From the NCBI GenBank assembly GCA_025602915.1, contig JAHLJZ010000036.1, positions 162,304-226,303 of the forward strand: 64,000 nt of DNA. Direction: 5' to 3'. The notes under the pieces are model-generated. The model was not told the DNA's origin. It searched no databases and worked only from the letters and a program-made list of their open reading frames with translations. Each line of letters starts with the position of its first letter. The stretch's first letter is position 1. This DNA is from Paraphysoderma sedebokerense. Its lineage: Eukaryota; Blastocladiomycota; Physodermatomycetes; Physodermatales; Physodermataceae. Of the stretch, positions 21,768 through 34,000 are shown piece by piece. The position numbers and the translations under genes were made by a program.

Positions 21768-23540
21768 ATGTTTCGAGTTCTGCCTTCCACTTTAAGCCGT
21801 CTTATTCATTCTGCCATCTCTACATCGTCGCGGCGGCAGCTATCCACAATTCCTCTCGTTGATCGTGGGTTATTTCAAGACTCTTCATTCTTTGTGGAAA
21901 TAAATCCAACTAAGTTAGTAACCCTCCTTTCACAGCCACATTGGGATTAAGCGATGATCAAACCGAATTTTATCTGACAGCAAAATCGTTCGCCGATAAA
22001 CACCTGGCTCCGTCGATGCAACATTTAGATGAAGTCGAAACGGATTTACCCCATGACGTACTGAAGCAAGCGGCCGAATTAGGATTTGGCGGAATTTATG
22101 TCGATTCTGAGTGGGGTGGATCAGGATTAACTCGAATGGATGCAAGTGTTGTGTTTGAAGGATTGGCTCAAGGGGACGTCTCGACGACAGCCTACATTAC
22201 CATACACAAGTATGATTTTTCTTGGAAGGCCTTTGATACGAAAAGTACTCACCCTGATCTATCATTCTCAATGTTTAGTATGTGTGCATGGATGCTAGAC
22301 TCTTTTGCATCGACAGACCTGAAATCGAAATACCTCCCATCGTTAACATCTATGGAGGTTTGTATAAATAGTATGTGCGCAGGGTGGTTACTCAAATTCT
22401 AATGGTTTCTCTTCTTTCGACGAATGCAGAAACTAGCCTCATACTGCCTAACCGAACCAGGCGCAGGATCTGACGCTTCGTCATTGTCGACTACTGCTAA
22501 GCGGGAAGGAGATTATTATGTTCTTAATGGATCAAAAGCCTTCATCTCTGGCGGTGGTCAAAGTGATATCTACGTCGTCATGGCCAGAACAGGCGGACCT
22601 GGTCCAAAAGGGATATCTTGCTTTCTTGTAGAGAGAGAAACAGCGGGCTTATCATTCGGTAAAAAAGAAAAGAAGGTAACATTTTTATTGTATTCACTCC
22701 TACCTTGTAGTCTAGCAATTTGACACCTCCTTCGTGCTAGGTTGGCTGGAACTCTCAACCTACTCGTGCTGTGATATTCGAAGGTAAAATAACCCTCTCC
22801 TTATTTCTGTGTTTATCAATCTCCCTTGAGGCGTTTATTAAATGAGATCGTCATTCGCTGTTTCTAGACTGCAAAGTCCCGATCACGAATCTAATAGGTG
22901 AAGAAGGACAAGGGTTTAAAATCGCAATGAAAGGTTTAGACGGTGGCAGGATCAACATTGGTAAGTTTTACCCAGATTCCTTTCCCGTCTCTTTTCTCAA
23001 TCATCTCCATTTCCCGACTCCATTCTCATTTCGTTTCCAGCATCCTGCAGCCTCGGTGGTGCACAAGCAGCCCTGGAGTCTGCTCTCGACCACGTCAAAG
23101 TCCGTAAACAGTTTGGAACAACGCTTAGCACTTTTCAAAATACTCAGTTCAAGTTATCAGAGATGGCGGCAGATTTGAATGCATCGAGATTAATGGTACG
23201 AAACGCAGCGAAATTGTTGGACGAAAAATCGCAGTTAGCTACTGCAAGTTGTGCTATGGCCAAAATGTTTGCAACTGAAAAATGTTTCGATGTATGGTAG
23301 CCTCCCTCTTTGACTTCACATCTTCACTGAATTTGTTTTTCCTACTTTCGTGATTGAGCTTACCGCTAAAATTATATCTTTTTACAGATTACGAACCAAG
23401 CACTTCAGCTTCATGGTGGATACGGATATTTAAAGGATTATACAGTACAACAATATCTCCGTGATTTAAGAGTTCATACCATTTTAGAAGGTACGAATGA
23501 AATCATGAGAATGATCGTGAGTAGAGAATTATTGAAATAA
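21768..23540 (+). CDS. ACAD8: isobutyryl-CoA dehydrogenase, mitochondrial
   Basis: FAD-dependent acyl-CoA dehydrogenase of valine breakdown (isobutyryl-CoA to methacrylyl-CoA). Exons: 21768-21864, 21936-22209, 22279-22357, 22430-22675, 22741-22783, 22868-22960, 23041-23291, 23388-23540; 411 residues. The N-terminus is a presequence rich in Arg and Ser. The first intron must run from the donor at 21865 to 21935 to give [14 protein letters not shown]; the more obvious donors downstream break the frame. Signatures: [47 protein letters not shown], and the catalytic Glu at 395 in [10 protein letters not shown]. The closeness of [10 protein letters not shown] and GGRINIASCSLG to animal ACAD8 makes this a better fit than short- or medium-chain enzymes. 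Confidence 0.93.
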
Positions 23541-23898
23541 ATTACCGCTTTTGGTGTGTTGATATTTATACCCATAAGCGGGAGCTTAAATATGTTGATA
23601 GTAAACACTCGATCTTCTCATTGAGCTCAAGCACATTTTGCTGTGACCGAGCTCAGGAACCAGTACATAGATGGAGAACTTTTTAAATAATTTTTATTTT
23701 AATACCCATGTGACCCATCTATCGCCGGGTTAGATCCACATATATGAATTTACGAAAAGAAAAACTTAATCAATCCAACACAAATAAATCATCTGTCTAA
23801 CATTCAGAAATCTTCACTTCACATACGTAACCAATCCATCACTTAGACACCAATGCATTCTTATTTTCCAGCTCCACCGTAATGATATAGCCTTCGAC
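23541..23898. other. convergent intergenic, no gene seen
   Basis: Shared 3' region of ACAD8 (+) and the GPI-anchored protein (-). Nothing recognised. Confidence 0.5.
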
Positions 23899-26097
23899 TT
23901 AAGCTTGCAAGAAAACTGCAGCAGCAGCTCCTAAAATGAGAGATAATTTGACAAAGATGCCAGCAGCAAATGCAGACTCGGCATCGTTTTCTGTTTGATT
24001 GTTAATTTGAATGAAGGTAGACGACGACAAGGTAATTAAGACGTACTCTTATTGCCAAAGTCTATAACAATGGTGAAGTCATTTGAGTTTAATTGAGGTG
24101 ACGGAGTTCCGCAACAGATATTGTCAGTAATCACATTATCAACGATACATCAGACGGCGGTTGGAAAAAGAAGTTCACGAAATTACCATCTGCTGTTTTC
24201 GCTATTGTCGAATAAAAAAAAAGAATCAAAAGTTAATAGTTAGCAATCACTGAGTGTTGAACCATTATTACATGGCGGAACGGACAAAGGAAATCGTCAT
24301 TCTTTACGTACGTCCAAGTCCGCCTTCTAAATTGCCGATGTTAAAAAAAGAGAAGATTAGCATGATGAGAAACCACTTCAAATCTCATATCTGAATGTCA
24401 CAACTCACCAGTTGTAGTATCCTCGGCTATTAATTCGACGGAGCGATGTGATTAAAGGAATGGAGATTAGAAACGTCACGCCTAAGGTGGACAGCCATAA
24501 TTATGACAGAGAGAATAAACGAACCAGGAGGGTCATTTGTCGCTATAAGTGCAATGCAATGTTGAAACCAAAGTAAGACGCGAGTTGTTAGATCAAAGTA
24601 GTGTTCATGATGTCTACAGCAGCAACATTAACGAATGAAAAAACGCACCAATTTGATCGACGTTGCCTTATAATGTTATTATAAGAAATAGCAATTGACT
24701 GTTAGAATGCCGAAGTAATTTAGTCGCAATTGTCGCTGCGATTAATGAAAGAACTCACTTGTTCGAGGTGCGGTAGCTGTTGATCAATAACCATTCGAAA
24801 CGAAGGCGAGACAGCAAAAGTCCGTTTAGAATGCTACTATTTCATAGATAAATAAGGACAATTGGACCATAGTGGAAAACTTACAAGTTTGGGTGGTAGT
24901 GCCTTTACACAGGAAGAGCAATAATGAATGCAGAATTGTCAAAACTACGAATATTATTTGTTTAAATGCATGAAGAACGCACCAGGTTGATCAGTAGTGC
25001 CTATGTATGCAGAGGAAAATCGAGGTCAGAGAAATTCAGAAGATATTTGAAATCAAAAGGAAGCATTTGAATGATGAGAAGACTAAAACGTACCGGGTTG
25101 GTTGGTAGTAGCTACTTGTCAAAAGAGGAAAAGTTCGGATGACGAAAGTGTCGGTTAGAAAGAGTACTACGTCTTGCGCAGCAGACCAATGAAAACTTGA
25201 TGCATTACCTTGACCATTCCCACCACCTTTTCGTATTTTAGATGTTGAATGGCGAGAGGAAACAATTAAATATTGCTCAATCATATGTGATGGTTCAATA
25301 AAATTTCATACCGTATGTGAAAGTAGTAGCTGTTGAACGCGGAGTTGAACTCGTGGATTGAGAACCTGCAGTGAATAAGCCTCAAAGTTAACAAAAATCT
25401 GGCTTTGCAACTTATCGACTCTCAAGAAAATGTAGAATTTACCCGTTTGTGTAAACGAGAAGTTGTCTTCATCGGCGAAAGTATACCTTTGCCCAGTGGC
25501 ACCTACAGCATTGATTTGGAGGAAAAAATCATCTCCGTATCCTGACACAGAAAGGTCAGGTGTAATGAAAGCACCAGTGCGTTCATTGAATTGTTGATGG
25601 GTTGAAACAACGAATGCAAAGTTCGGATCAGATCTTCTGAAAATGCTGAGAGAGTATGACAGAACGTCGTTCGGAAGGGTAAACGAAGGACTCAATGTCC
25701 ATGACAATGTACTGCCTAGGTTACTGATGAATGAAAATCAAGTACACCGTAAGTATGACTACTATGATTGCGCATCCAGCTTTGTTGTAAAAAGCGCAAA
25801 GTAAATATACGAACTAGTTGGATCCATAGGGCAATGCAATTATTCCTGTTCAACGGAAAAGAATTGTCAACAGCCAAAGCGACGATGAAGGAACTCAAAG
25901 CAGCTTTGTCAGATAGGATAAGGTTACCTAAATCTCCGGTTCTATATGAAGAACGTTTACATTCAAATTAATTTGGAGTCATAAAATCAAGCAATTGGGA
26001 CAAACGGTACATACGGAGCTCTACGGTACTTCTGATCAGCTACAGCGACAGAGCAGACCATTGCGGTAAGGAGGATGGCGGCGGAGAGTTTCATCAT
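23899..26097 (-). CDS. GPI-anchored Kre9/Knh1-like surface protein with micro-exon-encoded stalk
   Basis: Seventeen exons give 247 residues. Order: 26097-26015, 25941-25928, 25845-25815, 25723-25443, 25365-25312, then eleven micro-exons (listed in the next entry), then 23990-23899. Residues 1-20 are a signal peptide (start MMKLSAAILLTAMVC). Residues about 42-136 look like the Kre9/Knh1 N-terminal beta-sandwich of fungal wall proteins (NLGSTLSWTLSPSF ... DDFFLQINAVG ... DNFSFTQTG). A Ser/Thr-rich stalk follows (GSQSTSSTPRSTATTF), then hexapeptide units such as GTTDQP and GTTTQT. The last exon encodes a hydrophobic GPI-attachment tail (LSLILGAAAAVFLQA). Exon 2 is only 14 nt. The model uses only GT-AG sites and stays in frame throughout, with signal and anchor at the two ends, which is strong internal support. 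Function is inferred to be in the wall or at the cell surface. Confidence 0.82.
24047..25226 (-). other. array of eleven phase-1 micro-exons (18/15 nt)
   Basis: Eight exons of exactly 18 nt (25226-25209, 25111-25094, 25000-24983, 24902-24885, 24776-24759, 24666-24649, 24542-24525, 24426-24409) are followed by three of exactly 15 nt (24326-24312, 24201-24187, 24061-24047). Introns between them are 80-125 nt with normal GT donors and AG acceptors. All are phase 1 on both sides, so each encodes six or five residues and any subset can be skipped without a frameshift. Encoded peptides run GGGNGQ, ATTNQP, GTTDQP, GTTTQT, STAPRT, SNVDQI, ATNDPP, AEDTTT, EGGLG, PKTAD, DFGNK. The second could be 21 nt if the AAG at its upstream edge is the acceptor. 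Confidence 0.8.
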
Positions 26098-27084
26098 CGT
26101 TGTCAATTGTCGATTGGAAGTGCTATTCGAAGGACGTCAACAAACTGTATACAATTTCAGAGTTCGGAAGTCGGAAGTCGGGACAGGGGAAATTGTGGAT
26201 CTGGGATGCATTGTGCATGTGAACTCGGCCCAAGTGAAAGCGATATCCAGACGTGCGAGAAAAGAGAACTTATGCCATCGACTTTGGATCGTTCGTCGTA
26301 GAGAGAGTTAATTCATTACCTTGTAACGTATATCTGATTACAGACTCAATAATATCTATGGATTTTTATCATCAATCCCAGTCCCACATTTGCCTTGGCA
26401 TGTTATCTCTTTGGACAAACGGTCGTGGCAAAGCAAAACGTCCCTTACTTCACCTTATACAATCTCGCCATTTAATTGCATTATCATAGTTAGTACACAG
26501 AACTTGGTAGTGTATGCCAACTGTCAGCTCGGTATAATGTGTCAATCTAACCTCCTTGCCTGCGTTCGCGTTCTCTGAGCTTACATGGCTCCGCGTTTCG
26601 GTGAGAACCCGAAAATGAACTTATACACTGTATGAATATAATGTCCTAAATAAAGCGAATCAGAACAAGAGTCAGATAACCGAGATAAGCCGAGATAAGC
26701 CTCGACTTTATCGTTATGATTGTGTCGGCTGCGGGCCTCAACGGAGACGCATATCCATGGTTGGTCCAGGTAGGAATCGGCAACCTGGGATGGTACAGCG
26801 ATGTTTAAAATCCGACAATTAAATCAGCTAGCAGCATCATGATCAACTGGGCACTAAATATAGCTTCCTCCGAGTAGTCAACGTTATGCTCCTGTCTCCA
26901 TCAACGATTCTATACGTTTTATTTACTGAGACTACAGGAAATTCTTTAATCCAAGGTATTTTACATAAGGTGAGAAAACATTGAATTTGCAAGCTAGATA
27001 AAACAAATGACTTAATCCTAAACCTAAATTATTGAGAGTTTCGTAGAGCAAATACAACTATCAGACACACAGCGTCATTCAAAT
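26098..27084. other. intergenic, no gene seen
   Basis: Nearly 1 kb upstream of the GPI protein gene. It includes a 10-bp direct repeat (two copies of CGAGATAAGC at 26681-26700). No coding sequence recognised. Confidence 0.45.
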
Positions 27085-28546
27085 TTAAGATGGGCGTATC
27101 GACAAATAGCTGTTGTTGGCGAAAGTGGGAAATAATCCGTCAGTCAATGCCAAAGAAATACGACATCATTTGTTACGGTACAGTCTTTCGACGCCTACCT
27201 TTGGTATCTCGGTCGGAATAAAGACCACATCACATTTTTCAAAAACGAACCTCTGGAGAAGGTATGATTTCGAAGCGATGTTCGCTTATCCCATTTGACC
27301 TGTTCAATTTCCAGAATTGTCAACTCGTTTTTGTCACGACATTTCGAAGGATAATGAGAAACAGAGCAAACAACTTACCTCCTCTCTCGTAGTTATATTA
27401 TTCAGCACCAGCCACCAATGATAATTGCATAAAATGGCCAAAGAAATTAACAGAATCCCGCAAACTGCGCAAATTATCACGCCGACTATAAATTCAGTTG
27501 ATTTTGAATCTACTAAGTCGGTCTGGATGTACAAAATGGTAGTGACAAGAGCGTACACGGCTGTGAATACTCCGGTGGTTATGAAAGTAAGGAACGGCCT
27601 GGCGAAAGGAAAAAGACCATACGTAAGACATAATGAGAACAAGAAGGAAAGGAATAGGAAAGAGTGAATTTACTTGTAATTTCGTTGACCTATACAATTC
27701 GCAACCCTGGCGAGCAAACAGACAGATAACATCAGCAGAAGAAAAACAAATCTTTTCAAAACATGAATAATACCAAGGGCCTATTTTGGTATGACGATAG
27801 AGATAGAATGTGAGTACAGAAGATAAGACCATATCATCTGAAGTCGAAAAGAAACTGATTGCTTACAACAGTGATCATGATTCAAAACGCAATTATTACA
27901 ATTTACACAATGATGAGTTCTTGGATGCCGATAGAGCTTACATGTCGTACAAAATTTCATTTTAAAATCTTTTCCGTTGATAACTAACGGGATTGCATCG
28001 ATTATCAGGTATACCCGACCAGCGGAAAGATTGGGATATGTTTGCTCTAATAAAGTATCCACATATCGCGGCTGAATTCCTGGATCTATGGGCGAAATGT
28101 TGTAGACAATGTTAGATATAGTTACACATCAAAACTCTACCGGACAGAAACAGGTCACTTAACACGGCAAACATACCTGTAAAGCATGTCATGTACAGAG
28201 AAGACAGCAGAATTACTAAAAGATACATAAATACAATCACGATAGCAATAGAAACGTTGTTCCAATAGTGCGGAGCGATGAATACAAAATATAATGTAGA
28301 AGGCGCAATAATGAAGAAATGTGTGGCGAGCAGTGTCGCTGCATATTTGCTGCTAATAAGCCTTCCTCCAAGAAAAACTTTAGAGCTTCCTAAATACGGT
28401 ATCCTGTACGGTAGACCATCCTTGACAATGTTGCGTTTATCGGCAGCAGAGGATAGAGAGACCAACTCGGGAAGCGGGGGAAGGAGACTGGTTGGATAAG
28501 TCGTAGAAGTTGGTTCGACAACCACTTCAATTGGAGGATCCGGCAT
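27085..28546 (-). CDS. DHHC-family protein S-acyltransferase (palmitoyltransferase)
   Basis: Exons 28546-28177, 28085-27867, 27780-27774 (7 nt), 27706-27674, 27598-27379, 27299-27199, 27109-27085; 324 residues. Layout is typical of the Erf2/ZDHHC9/14/18 type: a disordered N-terminus, two helices (about 66-92 and 98-120), a TDPG motif at 123, the Cys-rich domain 166-209 (CTTCKLYRHPRTHHCVNC), two more helices, TTREE as the TTxE motif, and a basic tail. The catalytic core reads DHCCPWVANCIGQRNY: the second His of DHHC is Cys, while the nucleophile Cys is kept. Without the 7-nt exon the CPWV core is lost and the frame breaks, so that exon must be used for activity. It should sit in Golgi/ER or plasma membrane and acylate Cys residues of partner proteins. 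Confidence 0.9.
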
Positions 28547-29167
28547 TTTTAAAACTGGCAAACGTAAACAGGGACTATCGAGACATACAGAAAAATTGTA
28601 ATTCACACATTAGTTGCGTATCCAATATAATTCAAAAGGTGATGTTTAAGTAGGAATGACTTGAAATTTGCTTTTGCTATCTTGTACCTTCGCGGAGATT
28701 GCCGGGAGCCGAATTGTTTTTTATTGTGCCCGCCCTTTATTTGATCAATTGGGACGGCATTCTTCAAGGGCAATCTTTCAGCTTCAGATATAATCTTAAT
28801 AATTATTGCCACATTTTTTACACACTGGATATTTCCATAGCTAAGACCGATTTGGTATATTCTATTGAATTATTCAGAAGCCTTGACTAGTCACTGGATG
28901 CACCTATCGAAAGGCTACCTTGGTTTTCCTCAGGGAGGTGCAAGTGAGTGTAGTTTTTCCTTGTGGCAAAACCGGTCTTCCTCATTAGAGAATATGGTTT
29001 GATTCATTTTTGAACATAAATTGTAATGGGGTTATTATTGAAACTCCATAGTATATTACATAGTTCTATCTTTATAGTAATTTAAATTATGACAAAAGTT
29101 ATCAGTGACTATAACTCAACCAATCCCGGCAATTTTGAAAGATTTTCCCTTGATCTTGTTGATTTAA
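28547..29167. other. intergenic, no gene seen
   Basis: Upstream of the palmitoyltransferase and downstream of the small secreted protein. Nothing recognised. Confidence 0.5.
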
Positions 29168-29482
29168 TTAAGCAACGACTTCGGCAGCTGGGACTTCTTC
29201 GGTAGAAGTGGTAGCTGGAAGGGATCGTTCGATTTCTTTGATTCTTCGTTCGTTATCGTTGGATTTTCTCACAGCATGAGCTCCAAGACCGATGGCAGTA
29301 CCACCGACGGCAGCAACGGCACCGGCTTGGACCATTTTGTTACCAGCGAGACCGGCGACCTTGGTACCAAGAGCTTTGGCGGTAGCAGCACCCCAGATTG
29401 GGTTGGGGGCAGGGGCGGCCTGAGAGGAAGAGAGAGAAGCAATGACGACAAGGACGACAGCGGAGATCTTGGCGAACAACAT
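29168..29482 (-). CDS. small secreted Ala/Gly-rich protein
   Basis: Single-exon frame of 104 residues with a clear signal peptide (MLFAKISAVVLVVIASLSSS, cleavage near QAA-AP). Then a Pro-containing start (APAPNPIWG), an Ala/Gly-rich weakly hydrophobic middle (VQAGAVAAVGGTAIGLGAHA) and a charged C-terminal region ending in EVVA. No cysteines. Family unknown. The G/A-rich pattern, with its glycine zipper, could insert in or coat a membrane, but this is inference. The coding strand is favoured because signal peptide, codon use and a compact stop all agree. Confidence 0.7.
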   Translation of the reverse strand: MLFAKISAVVLVVIASLSSSQAAPAPNPIWGAATAKALGTKVAGLAGNKMVQAGAVAAVGGTAIGLGAHAVRKSNDNERRIKEIERSLPATTSTEEVPAAEVVA

Positions 29483-31005
29483 GATTTTGAGTTTTAGAGA
29501 TTGATAGAAAGTTGGAAGGGAAAGTTGTATTTGTTGTGGGGATTGGCTGAGGATTGAGTGGTTGATGAAAAAAACCTATGCCAGCAAGGGTATTTATATC
29601 CTCAACCCACCCTCACGTTTTGGCTATATCCTGTTTGATATAAATTCCGAAACAATAGATCTCTTGCAACTTGTTTCGCAAGATAGAGCAACATGGGGCA
29701 GTGCTGTGCTCTTTGAAACCTCCTTCGTCCATATTAACGCGCCAGGTCGTTTCAAGCCCTATTGTTCCCCATGGGTTGTTACAGACATCGTTTGTTCGCT
29801 GCATTAAGACTGCAATTGCACAACCGCCCCTCGCAGCTATTCGCGAATTCCACAACAGCTTTACAACGAGGATGTTATACATCGGAAACATCTGACCCTT
29901 TACTCCGCTTACGTTATGGCTGGGGATATGCGACCCATTGGATCTACCACCACGGGACAATCTAAAGGGCAACGTTTCAACACGGAGAAACGACAAACAG
30001 TCATGAAAATCTCCTGTTTGCGTTTCTCGAGTCAACTGAGACGAGCTAGAATTACATCACATTATCAAAGATGCATATGTTCCGTTGAATTATAACTCTT
30101 TTTTTTGCACGAGGTGTAGTCGGATCTGACTTACCCGATCAAGGAGGCTCATCCTCTAACGTCAATATGGCCTCAATGCTTACTGATTTCCGAGGTTATA
30201 CCTGGAGCTCAATTTATCGTGCGAGAGTTGAAATACATTATCGTCCTACGAAAATTGATTGATTTCCATTAACGAGGGACCTTTACTTGTTGGCTGCAGT
30301 CGTGAACATATAACATGTAACGAACGAAAGTCATCACATTATTATTATTATTGAGGAGACATCGTGGAAAGGAGAAAATTAATTTTTCCTTGGATAAAAA
30401 ATTTTTTTTGTGTTCAGACAATGTACCAACAATGAAGGTCATCTATTCGAAACGAAATACGCAGTATTGTCCAGAGCACAAATCAGACAGATTATTGTTA
30501 TCTTTTAATTTGAGGGCGCCTTATCATGCACACACCCCTTATTTTATCAACATTGATGTCATCTCAATATATATCTCAGTCAGGAAAGAGCAAATATTGC
30601 ATAATGGGCTCGTGGGTAGTTACTCAACTGGCTTAGAGAACTTCTCAATCGTGATGATTACTGCGTAATTGCTTTGCATCACATTCAGTAAAGAGATTCA
30701 TCGCCACAGCTTACCAAAAAAGTGAATTGCCATAGTGAAAAAACTGTTTAAATGCAAGGATTTTAATTATTCCTCCTTTACATCGTAAGTTGTCGCGTCA
30801 ATGCATTGGTTGGATATATATTTAATTTTAAATACTTGGCAGAAGCTTTTTGCAACATTCTAATTTACAATCGAAAAATTAATTACAAGTTTATGATCGT
30901 ATAAAAATGAGAGTTGAGCGAGAAACAATAATTCAAATAAATAACAACAACAACAAATAATTTTTTGCATCCAGCTGTGATACTCTTCTTCGAAACATCA
31001 ATCAA
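29483..31005. other. 1.5-kb intergenic region, no gene seen
   Basis: AT-rich with ATT/TTA simple-sequence patches (around 30338-30360 and 30940-30960). Several overlapping short frames of 60-140 codons exist on both strands, but none shows a start context, domain or splice pattern I can support. Confidence 0.45.
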
Positions 31006-34000
31006 TCATCCTTTAAGAACGCTGACTAATTTTGTTCTAAATACGATGTTCCAGATAGGTCCTACCGTAGATAAGACACTACAAATTAAGCTTAATATTA
31101 ACACAATAGCGAATGTGCGATAAGGGAATGCGAATGGTATAGGGATTTCCGTTAAAATGGTTCGTTGGGCAGTAATGGTCCAACCCATGATCATGCCTAT
31201 CACAGACTGTAATAGAGATATGTATTAGCCTGATGGTGAAATAACTAAGAAGTAAAGCAATAGGCAAATTACTTACACCAAGGGTAGCTGCTGACATAAT
31301 GAGGAAGAACGCTTCGTAAATGTATAGTCGAAAAACGGAGAATCTGTTTAATCCTAAAGATCTCATAATACCAATTTCTTTGGTCTATGGATTGCAAAGT
31401 CAGAAATTATAATTGTGTTGAAACGGTTTTAAACGAGCAAAGAACGAAAGAAAAGAACCCAACATACCTGCTCAACTATATTGACATACATTGACGTATT
31501 TAAACTGAAGAACGTCACAACCATCAGTAAAACGGTCACAACATCAAATACTAAACTCAACGCGGACATTGCTTTCTCTGAGCCATTCAATTCCTCTTTA
31601 ATATCTGTCATTCGTTCTCTCACCAACAATAGTCTTAATTCTCTTTTAATTGTCGAGTATTCAGAGTTAGTGATGTCTTTCTTTAATTTGATGTAGAAAC
31701 CACGAAGAGGAATTTCAGTTACAGATTTATAAAGTCCCTCTGATAACTCTACAAAATGCGGGAGTGATGTGATGGCATCCTGACTTGCTCTTGGAAACGA
31801 AGTCAATGAATAGATTGGTGCAGAGGAGGCGAAATAAAGAGGATAAAGAAGTTGACTAGACCGGCGTGTAAACGTTCTTGCGTCGAATGTCGATGTTAAA
31901 AGAACAGGTTCTGAAAGATTGGTCAACGAAAGTGATTCCTTATACCAAGCGCCAAGGATGGCAGAGTGTTGCCCTTTGTATGAATACATTGCTTCGGACG
32001 GTGAATAAGGTATTTCAGGATCAAGATCTTCAACACGAAGGTAATCATTAGGTATGGCTTCAAATAGATTTGGAGTAGCAGCGACAACGTTCTGTCCAAA
32101 GGTTTGAATTCTACCGATATTCGAGATTGAGGTGGCTCGTCGGTCAGGGGCCGTAACGCTTAAACGATATGTTGTCCAGAAATATGATTCAACCAATGGA
32201 TTGCTCTCTGCGTAGTACTCAAATGTAGAAATAGAGCTTACTCCGGCAGGGAATCCATCGCCTCGTAGGAAGTCAGTGGAAATAAGGATATCTGTTCCCA
32301 AAGAGCGTTTATACCTATGATTGAATGAGATTATATTAATGACTCTAATAATGCAGATGATATCAGCAGGTAAATACATACCGGTATTGCATCGACTGGA
32401 TTTCGACCGTAGTCGACACAGTCAAAAAAATAATAAAACCCAACGCGGTAGCATATAAAATGCTAGTTTTCTTATTCCTCAATCGATGAGCCATCAAGTT
32501 TTTCAGGATTAACCGCTTCAACCCACGATTTTCCAAAAAATTCACCATAAACACCATCTTCACTAATATCGTTTCCAGCAACGGTTGCAGATTTAGCGAA
32601 ATCGTCACTAAACCACCAACCATTGACACCAATATTGCCAGAAATATATTGAACAGTAAAGTCAAATCATTTTTGATCAAAGCCATTGGGAGAAAATAAT
32701 ATATCGAGAATCCAAATACGAATAAAACCATCCCAACGACCATCATGGGAAGGGGAACTGCACCAGGCTGAGCACGTTCCATTGTCACGTTAACGGCTTT
32801 GGTCTTGGCCCGACCACGATCAAGAGAGTCATGAAGATTGTATGCTAGCGCTCGTTTGATCGGAAGAATGGACGAAAGCACCGGGACAAGGACTCCCATT
32901 AATATCGCCAGAAATACGGAGGATGGAGTAAGGTAGTATCCAACTGTGACTCGGAAGAAATCTGAATAAACTACTCGGAGATATAAAAATCCGCACTGTG
33001 AAACGATAAGCCCAATAACAAGAGCAGGCAGCGAATATGACATAGCTTGAAGCTGCGGTGAGGACAGATGAATTCATTTATCGGTTAGGTTAATGGTGCG
33101 CAAGCATCAAAGCGAGGACTGGCAGACATACCATTAATAGCTGCAAAACTATAGGCCTTTTCATTCCCACCATTCTGAATATGCCCAGTTCATAAGTCTT
33201 CGTTTCCACTGACACCATCAACAAACTATAAATCAGGAACACGCCAAGTCCACCCAAGACTAAAATAACCAAACTGAGCAACATATTGAGAAATGAGGAT
33301 AAAAATTTGGTATCATCTAGATTATCCAAGAGGGGCATGAAAGAACCCACATCTCTATACCCTATCTTAAACATCAAATCCGACGCCCATTTCAATAATC
33401 TTGATGCCGTGTTGTCGAAATCTGAGTCGATGTAACAATCAGTTCGAGGTGGCGCACACTGTATGACGATTTGTGCCGCAGTTTCGTAAAAACCTTTCGC
33501 TTCGGAGATATTGGACATCGCGGAGACAAATTCCGGTGGAAAATCGGGATGAAGAAATTTGGAGGTGACTGAGAGGAAGGACTTCATGACGGTATTGCAG
33601 CTGTCAGAATTCATCTACGACAAGAAGTAAATCAATAGAGAAATGTGATAAATGATAATTACCGGATATTCCATAAGCATCATATTCTTTGTATCTCCTG
33701 GAAATTTGCCATGAACAGAATCGATGATCGCGCCGACTTTTACGGGTACGCTCAGTCGGTTCGACATGTATGGTGAAAGGGTTATGGATGAATTAAGTGC
33801 TACATTTGTCATATTTAGCGCGGTTACGTAGTGGTACGAGAAATGGTCCATAAAGGGTATTGAGACGTAAATGGAATCATTGACTTGTAAATCCAGTGTT
33901 TCTGCGACGTCCCGTTGAATATAGACTTCATTTGGGTGAATGGGTGGGTATGGCCAATATCGCCCTAATCCTGTAGCTTGTTCTCGGGCCGAGTCAATGA

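Noticed and set aside
21901-21980. Frameshift in ACAD8 between the presequence and mature start
   Set aside because: The frame appears broken only if the obvious donors at 21914 or 21920 are used. Donor 21865 with acceptor 21935 gives an intact, family-like junction.
26681-26700. Two 10-bp copies of CGAGATAAGC
   Set aside because: Too short and too few to be called a repeat family or a regulatory array.
27113-27298. 61-codon plus-strand frame with ATG
   Set aside because: Antisense to the last exons of the DHHC acyltransferase.
30351-30668. 105-codon plus-strand frame in the 1.5-kb gap
   Set aside because: AT-rich, no start context, no hydrophobic or domain pattern and no plausible splice partners.
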